From JALZKA01 sp963754045 (GTDB lineage: Bacteria; Actinomycetota; Thermoleophilia; Solirubrobacterales; 70-9), in the NCBI GenBank assembly GCA_963754045.1, contig CAVWEN010000003.1:620001-684000 (forward strand): DNA of 64,000 bases. Reading direction: 5' to 3'. Positions 46,447-53,506 of the stretch are shown piece by piece (the first letter of the stretch is position 1; every line of letters begins with the position of its first letter). The translations under genes and the position numbers were made by a program. The notes beneath the pieces are model-generated. The model did no database searches. It was given only the letters and a program-made list of their open reading frames with translations, and was not told the origin of the DNA.

Positions 46447-47189
46447 CAGGCGACCGCCTCCTCGGACCACACCTTCCATGGCGGCTTGCCGCCCGCCCAG
46501 AGGTCGTTGAGAATGACCGCGTCCTTATAGGTGTCCATGCAGTCCCAGAAACCGTCGTGCCGGAACGCCGCCAGCTGACCGGCCGCGGCGGCTCGCTCGA
46601 GCGGGCCGCGCTCGAGCACGGAGTCCTCGTCCGCCCAGTCCAGGAACTCGGGCTCGAAACAGAAAAAGCCGCCATTGATCCAGTAGTCGAGCCGCGGCTT
46701 CTCGCGAAAGCCCTCGATCCGATCCGCCTCGTCGATAACCGCGATCCCCCATTGGCTGTAGGGGCGGACGACGGTCATCGTCGCGGCAAGCCCGCTCTCC
46801 TGATGGAACCGCAGCTCGGCCGCGAGGTCGATGTCGGCCACGCCGTCTGCGTAGGTGAGGCAGAAGGTCCCGCTGGTAAAGCTCGAGGCGGCCCTGGCTA
46901 CCCGTCCTCCCGTCGGCGTGTCCTCGCCCGTCTGGACACATTCGATCGCGACCGGCTCGGGCCATTCTGCAGCCGCCACGAACTCCTCGATCATCTCCCC
47001 GAGGTAGCCGGTCAGCAGCACGAACCGCCGGAAGCCCTGCGCCGCATAGATACGAATCACGTGCCAGAGAATCGGTCTGCCGCCGATCTCGACGAGGGCC
47101 TTCGGAATCGCATGGGTCTGTTCTTGGAGCCTGGTTCCGCGACCACCGCAGAGAATCCCGACCGGCATCTCGGCGGCGCCCGCACTCAT
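46446..47189 (-). CDS. rfbF: Glucose-1-phosphate cytidylyltransferase
   Basis: Makes CDP-glucose from CTP and glucose 1-phosphate. It shows GGRGTRLQEQTHAIPKALVE, GGRPILWHVIRIY, TYADGVADID, WINGGFFCFEPEF, and GFWDCMDTYKD with PPWKVW at the end, all hallmarks of RfbF. I use ATG 47189, 13 bases after the MoaD-like gene (247 residues); ATG 47168 seven codons on gives the more usual N-terminus MPVGILCGG and is possible. It belongs to the SAM-riboswitch operon by spacing. Confidence 0.9.
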   Translation of the reverse strand: MSAGAAEMPVGILCGGRGTRLQEQTHAIPKALVEIGGRPILWHVIRIYAAQGFRRFVLLTGYLGEMIEEFVAAAEWPEPVAIECVQTGEDTPTGGRVARAASSFTSGTFCLTYADGVADIDLAAELRFHQESGLAATMTVVRPYSQWGIAVIDEADRIEGFREKPRLDYWINGGFFCFEPEFLDWADEDSVLERGPLERAAAAGQLAAFRHDGFWDCMDTYKDAVILNDLWAGGKPPWKVWSEEAVA

Positions 47190-47202
47190 GCGCAGAGGTG
47201 CC

Positions 47203-47478
47203 TCAGCGCCCGCCGGCGACCGCGGGGAGGATCGTGACCTCGTCGCCGTCGGAGATACGCGTCTCGAGTCCATCCTGGAACCGAATGTCCTCGCCCGACA
47301 CGTAGACGTTCACGAACCGGCGCAGCGTGCCGTCCTCGGTGATCCGCTCGCGCAGGCCCGAGTGCTGGTCAAACACGGCGTCGAGTGCCTCCCCGACGGT
47401 CGTGCCTTCCACCTGGATCTCACCCTCTCCCCCGGTCGCCGGCCGTAGCTGGCTGGGGATCTTGACCGTGATCGCCAT
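47203..47478 (-). CDS. MoaD/ThiS-family sulfur-carrier protein ending Gly-Gly-Arg
   Basis: A 91-residue beta-grasp protein. It has the MoaD/CysO pattern: VKIPSQLRPATGG, TVGEALDAVFDQH, FVNVYVSGEDIRF, and DGDEVTILPAVAGG. Sulfur carriers are activated at a C-terminal Gly-Gly; here one Arg follows, so a peptidase would have to remove it, as Mec does for CysO or HcyD for Wolinella HcyS. It lies 15 bases after the threonine-synthase-like gene in a SAM-riboswitch operon. I infer a sulfur donor role for that enzyme rather than molybdopterin synthesis, since no moa genes are near. Confidence 0.88.
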   Translation of the reverse strand: MAITVKIPSQLRPATGGEGEIQVEGTTVGEALDAVFDQHSGLRERITEDGTLRRFVNVYVSGEDIRFQDGLETRISDGDEVTILPAVAGGR

Positions 47479-47493
47479 CGCGCGGCAGCCTAG

Positions 47494-48723
47494 CTAACCG
47501 GACAGATTGCCGGACAGCTGTTTGTCCAGCGACTCGATCGTCGGCTCGATGCGATGCATGTGAAAGCCGTCGCGGGTGGCGTCAAGCGTCTTCAGGCCTT
47601 CGCCTGTGATGTAGACGACTACGTTTTCGTCGGCGCTGATGTCGCCCCGCTCGGCCAGCTTCTCCAGGGTCGCAACAGTGACCCCGCCCGCCGTCTCGGT
47701 GAAGATGCCAGTCGTCTCCGCAAGCAGGCGGATGCCGGCGCGAATCTCGTCGTCGGTGACCGCATCGATACTGCCGTCCGTCTGGCGCGCGAGTTCGACC
47801 GCGTACGGGCCGTCGGCCGGGTTGCCGATCGCGAGGCTCTTGGCGATCGTGTCCGGCTTCTGGGGCTTGCAGACATCCCAGCCCTCACCGAACGCCGTGG
47901 CCACCGGGCTACAGCCAGTTGCTTGGGCGCCGTTGAACACCGGCAACTCGCCATCGACCAAACCAAGGTCCATCCATTCCTTGAAGCCGCGGCCGATCTT
48001 GGTGAACAGTGACCCGGATGCAATCGGGGCGACCACCCGATCGGGCAGCTTCCAGCCGAGCTGTTCGATCGTCTCGTAGGCGAGCGTCTTCGAACCCTCG
48101 GCGTAATAGGGCCGAAGGTTCACATTCACGAACGCCCAGGGCCGCTCCTCGCAGAGCTCGGTGCAAAGACGGTTCACGTCGTCGTAGTTGCCCTCGACGC
48201 CAACGAGCTGGGTGCCGTACACCCCCGTCGCGAGCAGCTTCTGCTCCTCGAGGTCGGATGGCACGAAAACGTAGGAGTCGAGGCCGGCGGCAGCAGCGTG
48301 GGCCGCGACGGCATTCGCGAGGTTGCCGGTGGAAGCGCAGGCGACCGTATCGAACCCCAGCTCGAGCGCCTTTGCGATCGCCACCGCGACCACACGGTCC
48401 TTGAACGAGTGGGTGGGGTTCGCGGCGTCGTTCTTGATCCAAAGCTCCCCGAGGCCGAGACGTTCGGCGAGCCGGTCGGCGCGAACGAGCGGCGTCAGCC
48501 CGGGCTCCAGCGGGTCGCGAGGGCGGTCCGTGAACGGCAGAAAGTCGGCGTAGCGCCAGATGCCAGCCGAGCCGGCCTGAATCTTGCGTTTCAGGGCGTC
48601 GGCGTCCGCGCCGGCGGTGTCGTATGTCACCTCCAGGGGACCGAAGCAGGCCCCGCAGACGTAGCTCGCGTCGAGCGGGTAGCTCGCCTTGCATTCCTTA
48701 CACGTGAGGGCTGATGGGGTCAT
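47494..48723 (-). CDS. thrC: Threonine-synthase-like PLP enzyme with N-terminal zinc ribbon
   Basis: A fold-type II PLP enzyme of 409 residues. It has an N-terminal zinc ribbon (Cys 8, 11, 23, 26), the PLP Lys in NPTHSFKDRV (Lys108), ACASTGNLANAVAAHAAAAG for phosphate, and GSLFTKIGRGF. The family converts O-phosphohomoserine to threonine. However, it is under a SAM-I riboswitch and next to a sulfur carrier, which suggests O-phosphohomoserine is instead sulfhydrylated to homocysteine. ATG at 48723 has GGAAGGA upstream. Family membership is firm; the reaction is open. Confidence 0.88.
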   Translation of the reverse strand: MTPSALTCKECKASYPLDASYVCGACFGPLEVTYDTAGADADALKRKIQAGSAGIWRYADFLPFTDRPRDPLEPGLTPLVRADRLAERLGLGELWIKNDAANPTHSFKDRVVAVAIAKALELGFDTVACASTGNLANAVAAHAAAAGLDSYVFVPSDLEEQKLLATGVYGTQLVGVEGNYDDVNRLCTELCEERPWAFVNVNLRPYYAEGSKTLAYETIEQLGWKLPDRVVAPIASGSLFTKIGRGFKEWMDLGLVDGELPVFNGAQATGCSPVATAFGEGWDVCKPQKPDTIAKSLAIGNPADGPYAVELARQTDGSIDAVTDDEIRAGIRLLAETTGIFTETAGGVTVATLEKLAERGDISADENVVVYITGEGLKTLDATRDGFHMHRIEPTIESLDKQLSGNLSG

Positions 48724-48750
48724 ATGAGTCGTCCTTCCAAGTCCGTTGCC

Positions 48751-48786
48751 AACGAAAAGGCCTCTGCTAAAGCGAGCAGAGGCCTT
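48751..48786 (-). terminator. Riboswitch-controlled terminator before the thrC-like gene
   Basis: A 12-pair stem (48786-48775 with 48768-48757), loop CGCTTT, then TTCGTT in the minus direction. It lies between the SAM-I aptamer and the start codon, the standard position for a transcriptional OFF switch. Confidence 0.88.
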
Positions 48787-48799
48787 GCGGACTCCGACT

Positions 48800-48909
48800 C
48801 ACATCTCCCAGGCTGATCGCCTGCTGGAATTGGCACCTCCCTCGAGCACGAGTGCTCTTGGCGGTTGCCGGGGTTTCTACGGGCCAGTCCCTCCACCCCT
48901 CTGGATGCA
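48800..48909 (-). promoter_or_regulatory. SAM-I riboswitch (S-box) aptamer
   Basis: On the minus strand the S-box consensus is nearly complete: CCAGAGGGGTGGAGGGACTG, GGCCCGTAGAAACCC, CGGCAACC, the P3 hairpin GAGCACTCGTGCTC, GGTGCCAATTCC, GCAGG..CC, and GGGAGATGTGAG closing P1 (48909-48904 with 48805-48800). It senses S-adenosylmethionine and, with the terminator that follows, turns the operon off when SAM is abundant. Its usual targets are methionine, homocysteine or SAM synthesis and transport genes. Confidence 0.96.
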
Positions 48910-49015
48910 GTGGTTATGTCCTTGCCACTCTACCAACGGACACCGCCCGGCGCCAGCCGTTCTCGTAAAGTGAAACGCACGATGGCCGTCGAGACACGAG
49001 AGAGCGAGCAGGCAG

Positions 49016-50032
49016 ATGCCGAGCCTTCCGAAGCCGAGGCTGCGTCGCCCTGCGCGCTCGCTACCGCTCGACGCAGCGGCGGCTGAGCAGGCCGACCGCA
49101 AACCCAACGTCGAGATCGTCTCGGGCGAGGGATTTCGCTGGGTCAACATCGAGCGCCCCACGCAGCTCGAGAGCGCCTGGCTGGCTGAGAACTTCGAGTT
49201 TCACCCGCTCGACCTCGAGGACGTCGTATCTCGCAACCAGCGTCCGAAGATCGATGAGTACGACGACTACCTCTTCATCGTCTTGCACTTCCCGGTCTTC
49301 GACCCCGCCGTCGGCCGGCTGAACGCGGGCGAGCTCGACGTCTTCGTCGGGCGGGACTACATCGTCACGATCCAAAACGCGCCGCTGCAGCCGGTCGCCT
49401 ATCTGTTCGATCGACTTCGCCAGCGCGAGGAGCTGCGCGAGGAGCTGTTCGGCCGGGGCTCCGGCTTCCTGCTCTACCGCATCGTCGATGACGGCTTCGA
49501 CTACTGCTTTCCGATGCTGCGCAAGATCGGCAACAAGCTCGACGCTCTGGAGGACGAGATCTTCGAGGAGCGGTCCGAGGACCTCGTGCGCGACATCTCC
49601 AACGCCAAGCAGGAAATCATCAACTTCCGCAAGGTGATTCGCCCGCAGCGCGCCGTCCTCACCGACATGGAACGCCTCAAGAAGCGCTTTCTGATCGCGC
49701 CCGAGGAGGGCGAGGAGCTCGAGATCTACTTCGACGACATCGGCGACGCCCACGAGCGGATCTGGGACATGCTCGAGAACTACAAGGAGGTCGTCGAGGC
49801 GCTCGAGGAGACCAACGAGTCCTACATCTCGCACCGCGTAAACGAGGTTTTGCGGGTGCTGACGTCGATCTCGGTCGTGGTCTTGCCACTCACCCTCGTC
49901 GCAAGCATCTGGGGAATGAACGTCGGCGTCCCCGGCGAGGGTGACGACGCCGCTTTCTTCGCCGTTGTCGGCGTGATGGTCGTGATGCTGGTGGGCATGC
50001 TGCTGTTCTTCCGCAAGCGCGGTTGGTTGTAG
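49016..50032 (+). CDS. corA: CorA-family magnesium/divalent cation transporter
   Basis: A 338-residue channel subunit. A large cytoplasmic N-terminal domain with helical stalk (for example KLDALEDEIFEERSED and DMLENYKEVVEALEETNESY) is followed by two membrane helices. The first ends in the signature GMN (300-302, SIWGMNVG), and the protein ends in a basic RKRGWL. The start ATG at 49016 is preceded by GCAGGCAG. It is divergent from the SAM-riboswitch operon. The metal specificity is presumed Mg2+. Confidence 0.94.
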   Translation: MPSLPKPRLRRPARSLPLDAAAAEQADRKPNVEIVSGEGFRWVNIERPTQLESAWLAENFEFHPLDLEDVVSRNQRPKIDEYDDYLFIVLHFPVFDPAVGRLNAGELDVFVGRDYIVTIQNAPLQPVAYLFDRLRQREELREELFGRGSGFLLYRIVDDGFDYCFPMLRKIGNKLDALEDEIFEERSEDLVRDISNAKQEIINFRKVIRPQRAVLTDMERLKKRFLIAPEEGEELEIYFDDIGDAHERIWDMLENYKEVVEALEETNESYISHRVNEVLRVLTSISVVVLPLTLVASIWGMNVGVPGEGDDAAFFAVVGVMVVMLVGMLLFFRKRGWL

Positions 50033-50080
50033 GGTCACGATCGAACGACGGCGCATTGGCGCCAAAAGGGGGAATCGGGG

Positions 50081-50464
50081 ATGAGAGGGTCACTCAGGCC
50101 GAACGCCGGAACGGTGCTAGGGGTGTTGGCGCTGGTGGTCGCGATGGCGGGGACGTCGATCGCGGCTACCCAAATCGGCAAGAACGACGTTGGCGCCCGC
50201 GAACTTGGAAAGGTCACGGAGCGCTCGAAGACGTTCCCGTCGAACACGAAGCAAACGGCCTACTCGGAGGGCACGGTGCCTTGCCGCTCCGGAGAGGAGC
50301 TGCTGGGGGGTGGTGCGACGATCACCACGAGCCTCGGCATCGACAGTGGCGATCAGCTGGCTGAGAGCGGACCGGCCGCCGGTAATCGCTGGTACGCCCG
50401 AGCGAACGTGGGTAGCGCCCCGACCGGAAAGCTCAAGGTCACTGCGATCTGCCTGGCTAGGTAG
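50081..50464 (+). CDS. Small exported protein of unknown function
   Basis: A 127-residue protein with a signal or membrane segment (about 12-29: VLGVLALVVAMAGTSIAA). A short segment KNDVGARELGK follows, then a domain with two Cys (VPCRSGEEL and TAICLAR), possibly one disulfide, and GEELLGGGATITT. This style of exported protein is multiplied in Thermoleophilia genomes, from memory of the group. Start ATG at 50081, with GGGGGAATCGGGG upstream. The function is unknown. A fragment resembling a second such signal peptide lies on the opposite strand just after it. Confidence 0.7.
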   Translation: MRGSLRPNAGTVLGVLALVVAMAGTSIAATQIGKNDVGARELGKVTERSKTFPSNTKQTAYSEGTVPCRSGEELLGGGATITTSLGIDSGDQLAESGPAAGNRWYARANVGSAPTGKLKVTAICLAR

Positions 50465-50469
50465 CGGGC

Positions 50470-50545
50470 TACAAGCGCCTCCCCCGAGCGCCGCGAACAG
50501 CGCGACGGTCGCGACGACGTTCGAATATGTGAGCCCCCCCTTCAC
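50470..50545 (-). pseudogene. Remnant of an exported-protein N-terminus
   Basis: On the minus strand a GTG at 50545 with AGGGGGAG upstream opens KGGLTYSNVVATVALFAALG, a signal-peptide pattern typical of exported proteins in this group, ending near GGGAC. The frame then continues antisense through the neighbouring gene without recognisable sequence. I read it as a truncated relic, facing the intact gene 50081-50464. Confidence 0.4.
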
Positions 50546-50631
50546 CAAACTCCCCCTTGCCTGAGTGGACCGGCAGGCACCATAGTCCACGTGGCCGACG
50601 CTCGCAAATCTCATCCATAAGATGCGGCGGT

Positions 50632-51120
50632 GTGGCAAACCACCGCATTTGGGCCCCGTGGCGCCTCGCCTACGTGAAGGACGCGTCGAAGGACCTCGAG
50701 CAGGAGTGCGTCTTCTGCGCCAAGCCTGCGGAGGGCGATGACCGCGCGAGCCTGATCGTCCATCGCGGCGAGCGCTGCTTTGTGATTCTGAACCTCTACC
50801 CGTACACAAACGGGCACCTGATGGTCGCCCCGTTCGAGCACATCGGCGCGATCCAGGAGATCCCGGCCGAGACCACGGCCGAGATAATGACCCTGAGCCA
50901 GCGCGCGATCACGATCCTTGAGGAGACCTACGCGCCCCACGGCTTCAACGTCGGCTTCAACCAGGGCCGTGTGGCCGGGGCCGGGGTCGAGCACCACATT
51001 CACATGCACGTGGTCCCGCGCTGGGGCGGCGACACGAACTTCATGCCGGTCCTGGCCGACACCAGGGTCATGCCACAAACGCTCGAGCAGAGCTACGAAG
51101 CTTTGGCAGGGAAGTTCTGA
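50632..51120 (+). CDS. HIT-family hydrolase / Ap4A phosphorylase-like
   Basis: A 162-residue histidine-triad nucleotide-binding protein. It begins RIWAPWRLAYV, has C-x2-C in CVFCAKPAEGDD, NLYPYTNGHLMVAP, and the triad EHHIHMHVVPRW. The WAPWR start is typical of the Ap4A-phosphorylase-like HIT branch found in Actinobacteria. GTG at 50632 fits the N-terminus best. Its TGA overlaps the proposed CTG start of the next gene (CTGA). Confidence 0.9.
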   Translation: MANHRIWAPWRLAYVKDASKDLEQECVFCAKPAEGDDRASLIVHRGERCFVILNLYPYTNGHLMVAPFEHIGAIQEIPAETTAEIMTLSQRAITILEETYAPHGFNVGFNQGRVAGAGVEHHIHMHVVPRWGGDTNFMPVLADTRVMPQTLEQSYEALAGKF

Positions 51121-52487
51121 GCCTCGACCCCGGCATCTTCAAGGCCTACGACATCCGGGGCCTCTACGGCGAGCAGATGAACGGCGAAACCGCTTACTTG
51201 CTCGGGCGTGCGTTCGCGCGGGTGCTCGGCGGGCTGCGCGGCAAGCCGGTAGCCGAGCTCGAAATCGGCCTCGGCCGCGACATGCGGATCCAGGCGCCCG
51301 AGATGGCGGGGCGTTTTCGCAAGGGCCTCACGGACGAGGGCTGCTCGGTGCACGACGCGGGGATGATCGGCACCGAGATGCTCTATTTCCTTGTCGGCTC
51401 ACGCGAGCTGGACGGCGGCGCGATGGTAACCGCCTCGCACAATCCGAAGGCGTACACGGGTGTGAAGCTCGTCCGCGAGGGCGCACTGGCGCTCTCCGGC
51501 GACGCGGGCATCGGCGACGTGCGGGCGACGATCGAGGCCGGCCTCCCCGACGCGCCCGGCGGCGGTTCGGTGAGCGAGCTCGACATCTACGCAGAGTTCC
51601 ACGAGCACGCATTGCGCTCGATCGATCCCGACGCCATTCGACCCCTCCGGGTCGTCCTCGACGGGGGCAACGGCATGGCCGGCCCGATGGTGGGACCACT
51701 GATCGAGCGTTTGGGCCTTGACGGGATCGAGACCTACTGGACGCCCGACGGGGAGTTTCCCGACCACGAGCCGAACCCGCTGCTTCCCGAGAACCGCCAG
51801 TTCATCATCGACCGGGTACGCGCCGAGGGCGCCGACCTGGGCATCGCCTGGGACGGCGACGCCGACCGGTGCTTCTTCATCGATGACACCGGTGAGTTCG
51901 TCGATGGCGATTTTCTGACGGCGATGTTGGCAGCACAGGTGCTGGCTCGCGAGCCAGGCGCGTCGATCCTCTACGACGTCCGGGCAAGCCGGGCGGTGCC
52001 CGATACGGTCGAGCGACTTGGCGGGACCGCCCACGTAAACCGTGTTGGGCACGCATTCTTCAAGGTCGGAATGCGCGAGCACGGTGGCGCGTTCGGCGGC
52101 GAGGTGTCAGGCCACTACTACTTCCGCGAGTTCTGGAACGCCGACTCCGGCACCCTCCCGGCACTCCTCCTCCTCGAGCTCCTCTCCAAACAGGAGCGCA
52201 AGCTTTCGGAGCTCGTTGGCGAGTACAGCGAGCGCTACTTCATCTCCGGTGAAATCAACACCGATGCCCCGGACGGAGAGGCGAAGATGCGAAGACTTGC
52301 GGCGGCGCACGCCGACGCCGATGTCTCGTGGCTCGACGGCGTCAGCATCGATTACCCGGACTGGCACTTCAACGTCCGCCCCTCGAACACTGAACCGTTG
52401 CTGCGCCTGAACCTCGAGTCGCTCATCTCGCGGGAGCACATGGAGCGAATGCGCGACGATGTACTCGGCGTTATCCGTGACACCTGA
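51117..52487 (+). CDS. manB: Phosphomannomutase / phosphoglucomutase
   Basis: Interconverts hexose 6- and 1-phosphates for sugar nucleotides. Catalytic Ser is in VTASHNPKAYTG, the Mg site in DGDADRCFFID, the sugar loop in GGEVSGHYYF, and the phosphate site in RPSNTEPLLR. The first ATG (51177) would delete the conserved N-terminal FKAYDIRGLYGEQ; the only plausible upstream start is CTG at 51117, overlapping the HIT stop as CTGA with AGGGAAG just upstream. That gives 456 residues, the family norm. It could supply glucose 1-phosphate for the CDP-glucose genes. Confidence 0.92.
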   Translation: MSLDPGIFKAYDIRGLYGEQMNGETAYLLGRAFARVLGGLRGKPVAELEIGLGRDMRIQAPEMAGRFRKGLTDEGCSVHDAGMIGTEMLYFLVGSRELDGGAMVTASHNPKAYTGVKLVREGALALSGDAGIGDVRATIEAGLPDAPGGGSVSELDIYAEFHEHALRSIDPDAIRPLRVVLDGGNGMAGPMVGPLIERLGLDGIETYWTPDGEFPDHEPNPLLPENRQFIIDRVRAEGADLGIAWDGDADRCFFIDDTGEFVDGDFLTAMLAAQVLAREPGASILYDVRASRAVPDTVERLGGTAHVNRVGHAFFKVGMREHGGAFGGEVSGHYYFREFWNADSGTLPALLLLELLSKQERKLSELVGEYSERYFISGEINTDAPDGEAKMRRLAAAHADADVSWLDGVSIDYPDWHFNVRPSNTEPLLRLNLESLISREHMERMRDDVLGVIRDT

Positions 52488-53472
52488 CGAGGCACTGGCC
52501 CGCGCGGCGGAGGCTGGGATCCACTGCATACCCGTGCCGACCCCGTTCGCCGTCGGTCGGGTCAACTGCTACCTGATTGACGACGACCCGCTCACCCTCG
52601 TCGATACGGGTCCGAACTCTGGCAAGGCCCTGGACGAGCTCCAGCGCCAGCTCGGCGAACGCGGGCACTCGATTGACGACATCGAGCTGGTCTTCATCAC
52701 TCATCAGCACATCGACCACCTCGGCCTCACCGAGATCATCGTCGAACACTCTGGAGCCGCGGTCGCCGCCCTCGACCTCGCGGTTAAGAGGCTCGCGAAC
52801 TTCGCGCCCGATGCCGAGCGCGACGACCGGTTCGCGGGCGAGCTGATGCGCCGCCACGGCATCGACGAGAACGTCGTGATCGCTCTCCAGTCGATGTCGC
52901 AAAGCTTTCGCGCATGGGGCTCACGTGTCCAGGTGACCAAACCCATCGCCGACGGCGGGACACTCGAGCTGCGCGATCGCTCGTTCGAGATCCTGCACCG
53001 GCCCGGCCACAGTCCCACCGACACCCTCCTTTGGGACGAGGAACGGTCCATCCTGCTGGCCGCCGACCACCTGATCAAGCACATCTCCTCCAACGCCCTC
53101 TTGACCCGGCCACTCGACGGAGAGGAGGAGCGGACGCGGGCGCTCGTTACCTACATCGAGTCGATGCGCCGCACCCGTGAACTGCCCGCCGACGTCGTGC
53201 TCTCGGGGCATGGCGATCCGATCACCGACCACGCGGCATTGATCGATTCGCGGCTCACGGCCCACGAGCGCCGTAAGAACAGGCTTCTGCGTCTGATTAC
53301 AGAGCAGCCCCGCACCGGGCACGAACTGGCGCACGCGCTTTGGGGGAACGTCGCCGTCACCCAAGCATTCCTCACCCTCTCGGAGGTGATCGGCCACGTC
53401 GACCTGTTGCTCGACGAAGGCACCGTGCGCGAGGTCGAGGAAGCAGGCGTGGTGCGATTCCACGCCTGCTGA
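52477..53472 (+). CDS. Metallo-beta-lactamase-fold hydrolase
   Basis: A hydrolase of about 331 residues. Metal ligands are in THQHIDHLGL, LHRPGHSPTDT, and LLAADHLI, with SGHGDPITDH. The C-terminal part (about 250-331) looks like the winged-helix end of LACTB2/glyoxalase-II-like proteins (RKNRLLRLITEQPRTGHEL). GTG 52477 overlaps the mutase by 11 bases; ATG 52459 is in frame and possible. The substrate is unknown; thioesters or nucleic acid ends are both used in this family. Confidence 0.88.
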   Translation: MTPDEALARAAEAGIHCIPVPTPFAVGRVNCYLIDDDPLTLVDTGPNSGKALDELQRQLGERGHSIDDIELVFITHQHIDHLGLTEIIVEHSGAAVAALDLAVKRLANFAPDAERDDRFAGELMRRHGIDENVVIALQSMSQSFRAWGSRVQVTKPIADGGTLELRDRSFEILHRPGHSPTDTLLWDEERSILLAADHLIKHISSNALLTRPLDGEEERTRALVTYIESMRRTRELPADVVLSGHGDPITDHAALIDSRLTAHERRKNRLLRLITEQPRTGHELAHALWGNVAVTQAFLTLSEVIGHVDLLLDEGTVREVEEAGVVRFHAC

Positions 53473-53506
53473 AACCACCGTCTACCCGGTCGGGTATTTT
53501 CGGCCT

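Noticed and set aside
47203..47478. MoaD of molybdopterin synthesis
   Set aside because: No moa genes nearby, an SAM-riboswitch operon and a PLP enzyme neighbour point to sulfur transfer for amino acid synthesis, though the fold is the same.
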